In this document: one piece after another, positions 50,045 through 62,155 of the stretch
Layout of the letters: the number at the start of each line of letters is the position of its first letter
Numbering within the stretch: position 1 is the stretch's first letter
The notes under the pieces: generated by a model
Database searches by the model: none
Seen by the model: only the letters and a program-made list of their open reading frames with translations
Told to the model about the DNA's origin: nothing
Position numbers and translations under genes: made by a program
DNA from: Gemmatimonadota bacterium
Lineage (GTDB): Bacteria; Gemmatimonadota; Gemmatimonadetes; Longimicrobiales; Gaopeijiaceae
Reading direction: 5' to 3'
Length of the DNA: 64,000 nt
Assembly (NCBI GenBank): GCA_022340865.1
Contig: JAJDNC010000143.1
Span: 29,497-93,496, forward strand

Positions 50045-50739
50045 AGATGGCCGTCATCACCTTCCCCGGCTCCAACTGCGACTACGATCTGTACAAGGCG
50101 GTGCAGCAGGTGGGCGGCGAGGCCACGTTCGTCTGGCATCGCCAGCGGAGCCTCCACGGCTACGACGCGGTCATGCTCCCCGGGGGCTTCTCCTACGGCG
50201 ACTACCTCAGGGCCGGCGCCATCGCGCGCCTGAGCCCGGTGATGGAGAGCGTGGTGGCCTTTGCCCGGAGCGGGGGCCCGGTCCTGGGCGTGTGCAACGG
50301 GTTCCAGATCCTGTGCGAGGCGGGCCTGCTCCCCGGCGCGCTGGTGAGGAACGCGTCGCTGCGCTTCGAGAGCCGGGACGTGCACCTCAGGGTAGAGCGG
50401 CAAGACACCCTCTTCACCTCCGAGTACGACGCCGGCGCCGTCCTGCGCGTGCCCATCGCCCACGGCGACGGCAACTACCAGGCGGACGACGACACCCTGG
50501 AGCGGCTCGAGGGTGAGGGCCGCGTGGTGTTCCGCTACGTGGATCCGACGGGGACGGTGACTCCGGATGCCAACCCCAACGGATCCTGGGGCAACATCGC
50601 GGGCATCGTGAGCGCGGATGGAAACGTCCTCGGCATGATGCCCCACCCCGAGCGGGCCATGGAGAGCCTGCTCGGCTCCGCCGATGGAATCGGCGTGTTC
50701 ACCTCTCTCGTCAAGAGCCTGTCCACCGCAGCCGTTTGA
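50041..50739 (+). CDS. purQ: phosphoribosylformylglycinamidine synthase subunit PurQ
   Basis: [67 protein letters not shown]. Confidence 0.97.
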   Translation: MKMAVITFPGSNCDYDLYKAVQQVGGEATFVWHRQRSLHGYDAVMLPGGFSYGDYLRAGAIARLSPVMESVVAFARSGGPVLGVCNGFQILCEAGLLPGALVRNASLRFESRDVHLRVERQDTLFTSEYDAGAVLRVPIAHGDGNYQADDDTLERLEGEGRVVFRYVDPTGTVTPDANPNGSWGNIAGIVSADGNVLGMMPHPERAMESLLGSADGIGVFTSLVKSLSTAAV

Positions 50740-50749
50740 GCCTCTTTCC

Positions 50750-53047
<2,298 letters not shown>

Positions 53048-53049
53048 GC

Positions 53050-54549
53050 ATGGCCGGCACCCGGGGTACCCGGCGCACGCTTCCACTGGTCGACGCTTCC
53101 CCGGCGCCGGAGGCCCCCACGGACATGGCCGTGCACCGCCTGGACGACCATCCTCGGGAGGAGTGCGGCGTGGTGGGTGTGAGCGGCTTGGCCAACGCGG
53201 CGGAGCTCGCCTACCTGGCCCTCTACTCGCTCCAGCACCGGGGCCAGGAGGCGGCGGGCATCGTCACCGTGGACGACGCCGGTGTCTCCCACGTGCACAG
53301 GGGCGTCGGCCTCGTCTCCGACGTGTTCGACGGGGCGAGGCTGTCCCGGCTCCCGGGCTCCACGGCGGTGGGCCACGTGCGCTATTCCACCGCCGGCGGG
53401 AGCAACGTCGAGAACGTGCAGCCCATCACCGCCCGGTACTCCCGGGGCGACATGTCGCTGGCGCACAACGGAAACCTCACCAACCACCTCGACCTGCGGA
53501 GCAGGCTCGTGGACGAAGGGGCGATCTTCCGCACCACCTCGGACTCCGAGATCCTGGTGCACCTCATCGCCAAGTCGCGGCACGAGACGGTGGAGGCCCA
53601 GGTGGACGACGCCCTCACCCACCTCGAGGGGGCGTACAGCCTCGTGCTGAGCGTGGGGGACACCCTCTTCGCGGTGCGCGACCCCAGAGGCTTCCGGCCC
53701 CTGGTGCTGGGCCGCAAGGACGGCGGCCACATCGTGGCCAGCGAGACGTGCGCCCTGGACATCCTCGGGGCGGAGTACGTCCGCGACCTGGATCCCGGTG
53801 AGGTGCTTCAGCTCCAGGGCGGGCGCGTACGCCGCCTCCGCTCCCTCCCCCCGGCGAAGGAGCCCGCGCCCTGCATCTTCGAGCTGGTCTACTTCGCCCG
53901 CCCCGATTCGCACATCTGGGGACAGAGCGTGGACCGGGCCCGGCGGGCGTTCGGCCGACAGCTGGCACGGGAGCACCCCGTGGAAGCGGATGCCGTGATC
54001 GCGGTACCCGACAGCGCCAACTCCGCCGCCCTGGGCTTCTCCGAGGAGAGCCACATCCCCTTCGAGCTCGGGCTCCTGCGCAACCACTACGTGGGGCGCA
54101 CGTTCATCCAGCCCATGCAGAAGGACCGCGACTTCGGGGCGCGCATGAAGTACAACCCCGTGCGCGAGGTGCTGGCCGGCAAGCGCGTGGTCGTCGTGGA
54201 CGACTCGTTGGTCCGTGGCACCACCAGCCGGAGCCTGGTGCGCATGCTCCGGCAGGCCGGAGCAAAGGAGGTGCACTTCCGCATCGCCAGCCCGCCGGTG
54301 CGCTTCCCCTGCTTCTACGGCATCGACATGCCCACGAAGGGGGAGCTCATGGGCTCCAGGCTCGAGATCCCGGAGATCTCGGCGAAGCTGGAGGTGGATT
54401 CCCTGGGGTACCTGTCCCTGGAGGGGATGGTGGAGGCCGTCGCCGACGGCAAGCCGTACTGCACCGCATGCTTCTCCGGCGAATACCCTGCTCCCCTCAT
54501 CGACGTCGAGCGGGGTCTGTCCTCCCCCGAGGGCCCCGTGTCGTGTTGA
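53050..54549 (+). CDS. purF: amidophosphoribosyltransferase
   Basis: EECGVVGVSGLANAAELAYLALYSLQHRGQEAAGIVT, RVVVVDDSLVRGTTSRSLVRMLRQAGAKEVHFRIASPP. Confidence 0.97.
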   Translation: MAGTRGTRRTLPLVDASPAPEAPTDMAVHRLDDHPREECGVVGVSGLANAAELAYLALYSLQHRGQEAAGIVTVDDAGVSHVHRGVGLVSDVFDGARLSRLPGSTAVGHVRYSTAGGSNVENVQPITARYSRGDMSLAHNGNLTNHLDLRSRLVDEGAIFRTTSDSEILVHLIAKSRHETVEAQVDDALTHLEGAYSLVLSVGDTLFAVRDPRGFRPLVLGRKDGGHIVASETCALDILGAEYVRDLDPGEVLQLQGGRVRRLRSLPPAKEPAPCIFELVYFARPDSHIWGQSVDRARRAFGRQLAREHPVEADAVIAVPDSANSAALGFSEESHIPFELGLLRNHYVGRTFIQPMQKDRDFGARMKYNPVREVLAGKRVVVVDDSLVRGTTSRSLVRMLRQAGAKEVHFRIASPPVRFPCFYGIDMPTKGELMGSRLEIPEISAKLEVDSLGYLSLEGMVEAVADGKPYCTACFSGEYPAPLIDVERGLSSPEGPVSC

Positions 54550-55586
54550 GCGAAGACGGCTCTACCGCCACGGAGCGCCTGCTCGCCCTCCCCAAGGCGG
54601 AGCTGCACGTCCACCTCGACGGCTCCCTGCGCCCGTCGACCATGGCGGAGCTGGCCCAGGAGAGGGGCACCGAGCTGCCGAGCTACGAGGCCCGGTCCCT
54701 GGCCGCGCACATGCTCGTCTCCGACGCCCACAGCCTCGAGGAGTACCTGGAGCGCTTCGTGCTGACGCTCTCGGTCATGCAGGACGCCGAGGCCCTGGAG
54801 CGCATCGCCTTCGAGGTGGCCGAGGACCATGCCCGCGAGCACGTGCGCTACCTCGAGGTACGCTTCTCACCGGCGCTGTGCACGGCCGGGGGCCTGACCA
54901 CCGACGAGGTCATGGACCACGTGCTGGCCGGACTGCGGCGCGCCGAGAGCGCCTACCAGATCAAGACCCGGGTCATCGTGTGCGCCCTGCGCACGCTGGA
55001 TCCGGCGGTATCGGTGGAGATGGCGGAGCTGGCCGTGGCGTATCGCGACCGCGGCGTGGTCGCCTTCGACCTCGCCGGCGCCGAGGCCGGAAGCCCCGCT
55101 CGCGAGCACCTGGAGGCATTCCGCCTCGTGGAGTCGGCCGGGCTACCCCTCACCATACACGCGGGTGAAGGCTTCGGTGCTCCCTCCATCAAGCAGGCCG
55201 TGAACGACGCGCACGCCACACGTATCGGCCACGGCACCCGACTCTGGGAGGACGTCGAGCTGGAGACGCAGGTGCGGGAGCGTGGCATTCCGCTGGAGGT
55301 CTGTCTGACGTCCAACGTGCAGACCGGCGTGGCCGCGTCCTACGCCATGCACCCCGTGCGCCGCTACTTCGACGAGGGCATCCCCATCGCGCTGTGCACG
55401 GACAACCGTCTCATGTCCGGCGTCACCCTCACGAAGGAGTACGAGCACGCCCGCGACCACCTGGGCTTCACCTGGAAGGAGCTCAAGACGGTGGCGCGTA
55501 CGGGCTTCGAGGTCGCGTACCTCCCGGAGGACGAGAAGCGGGAGATGCTGGCGGGTGTCGACGAGGAGACCGGGCGGCCGGAGTAG
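54543..55586 (+). CDS. add: adenosine deaminase
   Basis: LPKAELHVHLDGSLRPSTMAELA, LTIHAGEGFGAPSIKQAVNDAHATRIGHGTRLWED, EVCLTSNVQTG, IALCTDNRLMSG. GTG start overlapping the purF stop. Confidence 0.94.
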   Translation: MLSEDGSTATERLLALPKAELHVHLDGSLRPSTMAELAQERGTELPSYEARSLAAHMLVSDAHSLEEYLERFVLTLSVMQDAEALERIAFEVAEDHAREHVRYLEVRFSPALCTAGGLTTDEVMDHVLAGLRRAESAYQIKTRVIVCALRTLDPAVSVEMAELAVAYRDRGVVAFDLAGAEAGSPAREHLEAFRLVESAGLPLTIHAGEGFGAPSIKQAVNDAHATRIGHGTRLWEDVELETQVRERGIPLEVCLTSNVQTGVAASYAMHPVRRYFDEGIPIALCTDNRLMSGVTLTKEYEHARDHLGFTWKELKTVARTGFEVAYLPEDEKREMLAGVDEETGRPE

Positions 55587-55592
55587 GCGCGG

Positions 55593-55612
55593 CGTCCGAC
55601 CGGGCTCGGACG
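55593..55612. terminator. hairpin between convergent add and fbp
   Basis: CGTCCGA-CCGGGC-TCGGACG 7-bp perfect stem; no T-tract. Confidence 0.4.
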
Positions 55613-55640
55613 TCGGCGCGGTCGCGGTGCCCGGCGACTC

Positions 55641-56645
55641 TCAGACCTCCGGGTCCCCCGCCAGATAGCGCTCGGCCAGCTCCACGAACCCGGGAGACCC
55701 GAGATACACGGGCGTGCGCTGGTGGAGGCTCCGGGGCTGGATGTCCAGCAGATCCCCGCGCCCGTCGCTGGCGCGCCCGCCGGCCTGGGTGACGATCATG
55801 GCCATGGGGGCCATCTCGTACAGCAGGCGGAGCTTGCCTTCCGGGTGAACCCGGTCCGCCGGGTACATGAACAGCCCCCCCTGGAGGAGCGTCCGGTGCA
55901 CGTCCGCCACCAGCGATCCGATGTAGCGCGAGCCGAACCCGCCCTCCCCCTTCAGCCAGCTCACCAGGCGCTGCTGCCCCGCCGACCATCGGTTGTAGTA
56001 CGCCTCGTTGACGGAGTACGTCTTCGCCGGCGGGTCGGGAATCCTCATTCCAGGGTGGCTCAAGAGGAACTCTCCCAGGGAAGGATCCAACGTGAAGCCG
56101 TGGACGCCCGCCCCGGTGGTGTACACCAGCATGGTGGAGGAGCCGTAGAGCGCGTAACCCGCCGCGAGCTGACGGAACCCGGGCTGCAGGCAGTCCTCCA
56201 GGACGCCGCGCTCGCCGGCGCTGATCTTCCGGTGGATGGAGAAGATCGTGCCGATGGACACGTTCACGTCGATGTTCGACGAACCGTCCAGGGGATCGTA
56301 CAGCACCACGTACTCGCCGGCGGGAAACCTCTCCGGAATGGGGATGATGTCCTCGCTCTCCTCCGAGGCCAGGCAGGCGACGTACCCGGTGTGGTCGAGG
56401 GCGCGGTAGAGCACGTCGTTGGCGAACACGTCGAGCTTCTGCACCTCCTCGCCGTGCACGTTCTCCAGGCCCGCGTGGCCCAGGATGTCCACGAGGCCGG
56501 CCTTGCGCACCTCCCGGGAGATGACCTTGGCCGCCAGCGCGATGTCGTGGAGGATGTTCGTGAACGCGCCGGTGGCCTCGGGGAAGCGGCGCTCCTGGTC
56601 GACGAGGAAGCGGGAGATGGTGACGACCTGGGGGTCCGGAAGCAT
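55641..56645 (-). CDS. fbp: class 1 fructose-1,6-bisphosphatase
   Basis: [74 protein letters not shown]. Confidence 0.97.
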   Translation of the reverse strand: MLPDPQVVTISRFLVDQERRFPEATGAFTNILHDIALAAKVISREVRKAGLVDILGHAGLENVHGEEVQKLDVFANDVLYRALDHTGYVACLASEESEDIIPIPERFPAGEYVVLYDPLDGSSNIDVNVSIGTIFSIHRKISAGERGVLEDCLQPGFRQLAAGYALYGSSTMLVYTTGAGVHGFTLDPSLGEFLLSHPGMRIPDPPAKTYSVNEAYYNRWSAGQQRLVSWLKGEGGFGSRYIGSLVADVHRTLLQGGLFMYPADRVHPEGKLRLLYEMAPMAMIVTQAGGRASDGRGDLLDIQPRSLHQRTPVYLGSPGFVELAERYLAGDPEV

Positions 56646-56663
56646 GGCAGGAAGGTCGGAGGG

Positions 56664-59030
56664 TCAGCGTGAAGAGCCGGCAGGTGACCGAGAAGCTCGC
56701 CGTTCGGAGCCTCCCGCGCGAGTGTGACCGCTTCCGGACTCGACCTGGAAGCGACCGTCGGCGCGTGCCAGCACCCGCACGGTGCCCTCCTCGTCGGTCC
56801 TGTGGATCTCCACCCCGGCCCGCCGCAGCCGTGCCAGCACCCCCGGCGAGGGGTGTCCGAAGCGGTTGCCCCGCCCTACGGAGACGAGGGCGAGCTGCGG
56901 GGCGGCCCGGGCCACGAGCAGGGGGTCCGTTCCGCTCTCGCTCCCGTGGTGGGATACCTTGAGCACCTCGATCCCCTGGCCGAGGCGGCCGGACACCGCG
57001 CGCTCGACGAGGGCCGGAGCGTCCCCCGTGAAGAGGGCGTCGAAGGCGCCGTAGTGCACGGCCACGACCACGGACTCCAGGTTCGTGTCCGTGCCCGCGC
57101 CCTGGAGGGTGTCCCCGGGCGAGCCGGGCTCCGGCGGACTCAGCACGTCGAAGGTGACTCCGTCCACGATGAAGTGCTCGCCCTCGTGGGCCTGGATCCA
57201 GGGGATGCCGCGGACGCGGGCGATGTCGAGGGTGCCGACGTACGCGTCCTTGCCGACGGGACGGGCGGGCTCGAGGACCGCCCCCACGCTGAAGCTCTCC
57301 AGAACCGCCCGGGCGCCGCCGATGTGGTCCATGTCCGGGTGCGTGAGCACCAGGGCCTCCAACCGGTGCACGCCCCGGCGGCGAAGAGCGCGGACGACGC
57401 CGTCGGCCCCGGGATCGGGGTTCGTCGTCCCCGGGCCCGTGTCGATGAGGAACCAGCGGTTGCCCGGGGTGCGCAGGGCGAAGGCATCACCCTGGCCGAC
57501 GTCCAGCATGTCGATCTCCAGGGAGCCGCGCGCCTGGAGCGTGAGCAGGAGCGGCCACACCGCGAGGGCACAGAGGCCCGCCGCCGCCGCCACCCCCAGG
57601 CGCGCCCGCCGCCGTACCCGGGGGATGCGGCCCACGACTACCAGGCCCATCAGCACTCCCCCGGCCGCGACGGGGAGCCACGAGCGCGGCACCCAGACGC
57701 TGGCCCACGGGAAGGAGCCCAGCCAGCGCGTGAGGAGCTCCAGGAGCGCGAGGAGCGGCGTGACCGCCGCGGCCGCCAGGTGCCCCAGCGCCGGGTGTAC
57801 GACCTGCGCCACCAGGGAGGCGAGGAGGCCGGGGATGGCGAGAGCCACCAGCGGCGTAACCGCCAGCGTGGCCGGGATCCCCACCAGGGAGACGCGCTCG
57901 AAGTGCCAGGCCACCACCGGAAGCGTGGCCGCGGTGGCCGCCACGCCGGCCGCCAACGCGGACACGAGAGAGCGCGGAACCCCGGCACCCAGGGCACGGC
58001 GCAGGAGCCCCCGGAGGCGTGGAGCCCAAGCGACCAGCCCCGCCGCCCCGGCGAAGGAGAGCTGAAACCCCGGTCCGGTGATGCGTGACGGCTGCGCGGC
58101 GACCATGACGAGCAGCGCGCCTCCCAGGGCCCCCCACCGGGCCGGCGCCCTCCCCACGGCCCGAGACACGGCGAGGAGGATCAGGATCAGAGCGGCCCGG
58201 CACGCCGCGTCGGGGAAGCCCAGGAGCGCCACGTAGGCCCACGCCCCCAGGGCCGCCCCCACCCCCGCCCGCCGGCGGGAGAGGCCCGCCCCCCTCAGGA
58301 GAGCCAGCAGCAGGGCGGCGACGACACCCACGTGGAAGCCGGAGATGGCGAGGAGATGGGCGGTGCCCGCACGTGCGAAGGCGTCCCGCAGGCCGGGATC
58401 CAGCCCCTCGCGACGGGCGAGGACGAGGGCGGAGGCCAGCGGCGCCCGCGTCCCGTAGAGCACGTTGAGCGTCGCCGTGAGGCGGCCGCGCCAGCGGACC
58501 AGGGCCCACCGAAGCGTGGCCCACGGGTGCTCCGCCTCCGGGGCTCCCGCGACGGAGTCGGCGACGAGCGTCGAGCCGTAACGCCCCGGGCGCCACGTTC
58601 CCCACACCCTGCTCCGCGCCCCCACCGCCACCGCCCCGGGGGCCACGACACGGACGGGGGCGCACGCCCCACTCCTCTCGACGGCGAACGGCAAGGAGCC
58701 CGGCGAGAGGCGGCGGCGGGGCGCGGCTCGGTGGCTCGCGTCGCCGGGGAGCGACGCCAGGAAGCGGCCCACCACCATGCCGGGGACGGCGCGGGAGGGA
58801 GGCGGAGGGCAAGTCCGGCGGGGAACGCACGCGGCGCCGACGAGGAGGCCCGCGACGCACGGCAGCATCCAGGGCGCCCGCTGGCGGGGACGCCGCGATG
58901 CGAGGATGGGCGGAAGGGAGAGGAGAAGGAGCAGGGGGCCCGGCAGGTGTGGCACGCCGGGGATCTGGACGAGAGCCGCGCCGGCGGCGAACGCCACCGC
59001 CAGGCGGGCGACGGGCGGGAGCGACGCCAT
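56664..59030 (-). CDS. comEC: ComEC/Rec2 family competence protein
   Basis: ARAGTAHLLAISGFHVGVVAALL (Competence domain); C-terminal metallo-beta-lactamase fold LDVGQGDAFALRTPGNRWFLIDTG, LVLTHPDMDHIGGARAVLE, LKVSHHGSESGTDP. Confidence 0.94.
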   Translation of the reverse strand: MASLPPVARLAVAFAAGAALVQIPGVPHLPGPLLLLLSLPPILASRRPRQRAPWMLPCVAGLLVGAACVPRRTCPPPPSRAVPGMVVGRFLASLPGDASHRAAPRRRLSPGSLPFAVERSGACAPVRVVAPGAVAVGARSRVWGTWRPGRYGSTLVADSVAGAPEAEHPWATLRWALVRWRGRLTATLNVLYGTRAPLASALVLARREGLDPGLRDAFARAGTAHLLAISGFHVGVVAALLLALLRGAGLSRRRAGVGAALGAWAYVALLGFPDAACRAALILILLAVSRAVGRAPARWGALGGALLVMVAAQPSRITGPGFQLSFAGAAGLVAWAPRLRGLLRRALGAGVPRSLVSALAAGVAATAATLPVVAWHFERVSLVGIPATLAVTPLVALAIPGLLASLVAQVVHPALGHLAAAAVTPLLALLELLTRWLGSFPWASVWVPRSWLPVAAGGVLMGLVVVGRIPRVRRRARLGVAAAAGLCALAVWPLLLTLQARGSLEIDMLDVGQGDAFALRTPGNRWFLIDTGPGTTNPDPGADGVVRALRRRGVHRLEALVLTHPDMDHIGGARAVLESFSVGAVLEPARPVGKDAYVGTLDIARVRGIPWIQAHEGEHFIVDGVTFDVLSPPEPGSPGDTLQGAGTDTNLESVVVAVHYGAFDALFTGDAPALVERAVSGRLGQGIEVLKVSHHGSESGTDPLLVARAAPQLALVSVGRGNRFGHPSPGVLARLRRAGVEIHRTDEEGTVRVLARADGRFQVESGSGHTRAGGSERRASRSPAGSSR

Positions 59031-59067
59031 CAGGGCGGCGGCGCCTCACGCCCGCGGTGTCTCGGGC

Positions 59068-59382
59068 TCACTCCTCCTTCGTGCCTCCTTCGAAGAGGTC
59101 CCGTTGGCTGCGGTCCACGAATCGGCTCTTCTCCTCGCGGTCCTCCTCGGCGAGCCTGGCGCGCAGGATGCGGCGGACCTTGAGGTCCGAGCGCACGCCC
59201 GCCACCAGCATGATCACCATTCCGGCGATGAGTCCCCCGAAGGCCACCACCGTGAGCGGAACGCCGTAGAGGGTCGCGATGCCCAGACGGAGGACCACGT
59301 GCTCCCCCCCGTTGAGGGAGGCGAAGCCCAGGGCGAGGACCAGGACGACGAGGATCCCCAGCGCTCCGAGCCACCGACTCAT
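59068..59382 (-). CDS. LapA-like (DUF1049) inner membrane protein
   Basis: MSRWLGALGILVVLVLALGFASLNGGEHVVLRLGIATLYGVPLTVVAFGGLIAGMVIML; short, two TM segments. Confidence 0.75.
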   Translation of the reverse strand: MSRWLGALGILVVLVLALGFASLNGGEHVVLRLGIATLYGVPLTVVAFGGLIAGMVIMLVAGVRSDLKVRRILRARLAEEDREEKSRFVDRSQRDLFEGGTKEE

Positions 59383-60800
59383 GCCGGCCTCACGTCGGCG
59401 GTCTCCGCCACCGCGTCCACCGCGTCCACCGCCGTGCCCCCGAAGGTGGCCCCCGTTGTGCGATCCAGCCGAACCTCGACGTATCCACCCACGAGGTCCG
59501 GCGAGCCCGGGAAGGCGACGACCTTGCCCCTGCGGGTGCGCCCCAGGACGTCCCCCTCGCTCTTCGCCGGCTTCTCTACCAGCACCTCCTCGACACGCCC
59601 GACCTCGGACGCGGCGATCTCCGCCTGGATGGACCGATGGACGTCTATGAGCCCCTCGAGGCGCGTGCCGGCGACCTCGTCGGACACGAAGTCCTCCGCC
59701 GGGAGCCGGGTGGCCGGGGTCCCCTCCCTGGGCGAATACCGGTACGTGAACGCATCGTCGAAGCGCACGGTACGCATGGCGTCCAGCGTGGCCTGGAAGT
59801 CCTCCTCGGTCTCCCCCGGGAAGCCGACGATGACGTCCGTGGAGAGAGCCACGTCCGGCACCGCGCGGCGCACGAGCTCCACCTTCTCCAGAAACGTCCT
59901 CACGGTGTAGCGGCGAAGCATCCGCTTCAGCATGCGGTCCGAGCCCGACTGGAGGGGCAGGTGGAGCTGCTCGCAGACGGCGGGCTCGGTGGCCATGACC
60001 TCGGCCAGCGCCTCGTCCACGTCGTTGGGATGCGGCGACGTGAAGCGCACCCTGCGGATACCGTCCACCCGCGCCACCTCCCGAAGCAGGTGCGGGAAGC
60101 GCCACTCCCGCCACCGATAGGAGTTCACCGTCTGCCCGAGGAGGGTGACCTCGCTGACGCCCGTGTCCGCCAGCGCGCGCACCTCCGCCAGGACCTCACG
60201 GGGCTCGCGGTTCTTCTCCGGTCCACGCACGTACGGCACGATGCAGAAGGTGCAGCGGTGATCACATCCCCGCTGCACGGTCACCCACGCCGAGGGTCCC
60301 TCCCTGCGACGCGGCTCGAGGCCCTCGTAGTTCTCGCCGAGGTCGAGGTCCAGGACCGCCAGGGCCGGACCCCGGCGCCGGGCCGCCTCGGGCCGGGGGG
60401 ACGCTTCCCCCTCCCCGGGCGCCGCCCGGGCGCCGATGCGCTCCAGGGCGTCGGGGAGCCCCCGATACCCGTCGGGCCCCATGACCAGGTCCACGTGGCC
60501 GGCGCGCTCCAGGAGGCTCCCGCCCAGGCGCTGTGCCATGCATCCGGTGACGCCGATGAGCATCCCGGGACGGCGGCGCTTCAGGTCGGCGAGCTGGCCC
60601 ACCCTGCCCAGCACGCGCTGCTCCGCGTGCTCGCGGATGGCGCACGTGTTCACCAGGACGACGTCGGCGTCCTCCGGCGCGGCGACGATCTCGTAGCCGC
60701 TGCCGGCGAGGATGCCCTCCATGAGCTCCCCGTCGCTGATGTTCATCTGGCACCCGTACGTCTCCACGTACGCGCGCCGGGGCCGGCCGGTCTCTGTCAT
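59379..60800 (-). CDS. miaB: tRNA-2-methylthio-N6-dimethylallyladenosine synthase MiaB
   Basis: AYVETYGCQMNISDGELMEGIL, NTCAIREHAEQRVLGRVGQLADLKRRRPG, radical SAM CDHRCTFCIVPYVRGPEKNR, C-terminal TRAM. Start set at MTETGRPRR. Confidence 0.95.
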   Translation of the reverse strand: MTETGRPRRAYVETYGCQMNISDGELMEGILAGSGYEIVAAPEDADVVLVNTCAIREHAEQRVLGRVGQLADLKRRRPGMLIGVTGCMAQRLGGSLLERAGHVDLVMGPDGYRGLPDALERIGARAAPGEGEASPRPEAARRRGPALAVLDLDLGENYEGLEPRRREGPSAWVTVQRGCDHRCTFCIVPYVRGPEKNREPREVLAEVRALADTGVSEVTLLGQTVNSYRWREWRFPHLLREVARVDGIRRVRFTSPHPNDVDEALAEVMATEPAVCEQLHLPLQSGSDRMLKRMLRRYTVRTFLEKVELVRRAVPDVALSTDVIVGFPGETEEDFQATLDAMRTVRFDDAFTYRYSPREGTPATRLPAEDFVSDEVAGTRLEGLIDVHRSIQAEIAASEVGRVEEVLVEKPAKSEGDVLGRTRRGKVVAFPGSPDLVGGYVEVRLDRTTGATFGGTAVDAVDAVAETADVRPA

Positions 60801-60804
60801 GAGG

Positions 60805-62148
60805 TCAATTCGAAGGGAGTCGCCTGGGCCACGCAATATACAGATGGCCCCTCCGAGACCCCAGGATTCCGTCGCGCAGGGCCGGGGACGTCCCGTCCGG
60901 ACACGGCCGAGGCACGTCCACCCGCAGGTAGTCGCCGGTGAGCGCGGTGGCGCCACGTCCCTCCACCACCACCCGGGCCCCCTGCCCCGCCCGTCCCGCC
61001 CGATAGGCCGCGCCCTTCGCCCGGGCCAGATCGCGCAGCTCCCGGCTCCGCTCTCCGGCCACCCGCTGAGGAACCGGGTGGTCGAGATCCGCGGCGACGG
61101 TGCCATCCCTGGGCGAAAACGGGAAGACGTGCAGGTACGTGAACGGGAGCTCCTCCACCAGCGCCCGGGTCGACGCATGGTCCTCGTCGGTCTCGCCGGG
61201 GAAGCCCGTGATGATGTCGGCACCGAGCCCCATGTCCCCCACGCGGTCGACGATCTCGAGGACACGCCGGCGGTACTGCTCGCGTGTATGCCACCGGCGC
61301 ATGCGCCGGAGCACCGGATCGGAGCCGCTCTGCAGGGGCATGTGCAGGTGCCGCGCGAGCCACCCTCCCGCGCCCGCCAGGACCCCCAGCAGGTCGTCGT
61401 CGACCTCGGTGGCCTCCACACTCCCCAAGCGGAAGCGCACGCCCGGCACGCGCTCCAGCAGCAGCGCCACGAGGCGAGCCAGCGTCCAGGGAGGGTCGAG
61501 GTCGCGTCCGTAGTGGCCGATGTGGATGCCCGTCACCACCAGCTCGGGATGAGCCGTCGAGAGCACCCGTGCCTCCGCCACCACCTCCTCGGGACTCCTC
61601 GAGCGGGCGGGGCCCCGGGCCAGGCGGGTGGCGCAGAACGAGCACTTGCGGTCGCAGCCGTCCTGGACCTTGAGCCAGCCTCGTGACGCGCCAGCCCTGC
61701 GCCGGAGGAGCTCCCCGCCCACGGGCTCGGTGTCGATCCGGTCCAGGGACGAGCGCAGCTCCAGAAGCACCGGCCGCGAGGTCACCGCCGCGGAGACGGC
61801 GACCGGGTCCTGCCCCTCCACCACCGCGGTGACGCCGTCCATTGTGCGGTAGTCCCCGGCGCGCAGGGCCGCGGAGCAACCCGCCACGACGACGCGCACG
61901 CCGGGCACCTCGCGGTTGAGCCTGCGGATGAACCGGCGAGCGTCGGCGTCGGCCTGGTTCGTCACGGTGCAGGTGTTCACCACGCAGACGTCGGCCTCGC
62001 TCCAGGACGAAACCGTGTCGCTGCCCCGCGCCTCCGCCTCCTGGCGCATGCGCTCGGTGTCGTACTGGTTCGCCTTGCACCCGAAGGTGTGGTAGTACAC
62101 CCGCGACGGGCGCAGGAGCTCGGAGTCGCGCCGGGGGGCGTGTCCCAC
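60805..62148 (-). CDS. mtaB: tRNA (t6A37) methylthiotransferase MtaB
   Basis: VYYHTFGCKANQYDTERMRQEA, VVNTCTVTNQADADARRFIRRLNREVPG, CDRKCSFCATRLARGPARSR. Confidence 0.92.
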   Translation of the reverse strand: MGHAPRRDSELLRPSRVYYHTFGCKANQYDTERMRQEAEARGSDTVSSWSEADVCVVNTCTVTNQADADARRFIRRLNREVPGVRVVVAGCSAALRAGDYRTMDGVTAVVEGQDPVAVSAAVTSRPVLLELRSSLDRIDTEPVGGELLRRRAGASRGWLKVQDGCDRKCSFCATRLARGPARSRSPEEVVAEARVLSTAHPELVVTGIHIGHYGRDLDPPWTLARLVALLLERVPGVRFRLGSVEATEVDDDLLGVLAGAGGWLARHLHMPLQSGSDPVLRRMRRWHTREQYRRRVLEIVDRVGDMGLGADIITGFPGETDEDHASTRALVEELPFTYLHVFPFSPRDGTVAADLDHPVPQRVAGERSRELRDLARAKGAAYRAGRAGQGARVVVEGRGATALTGDYLRVDVPRPCPDGTSPALRDGILGSRRGHLYIAWPRRLPSN

Positions 62149-62155
62149 GAGCGGC

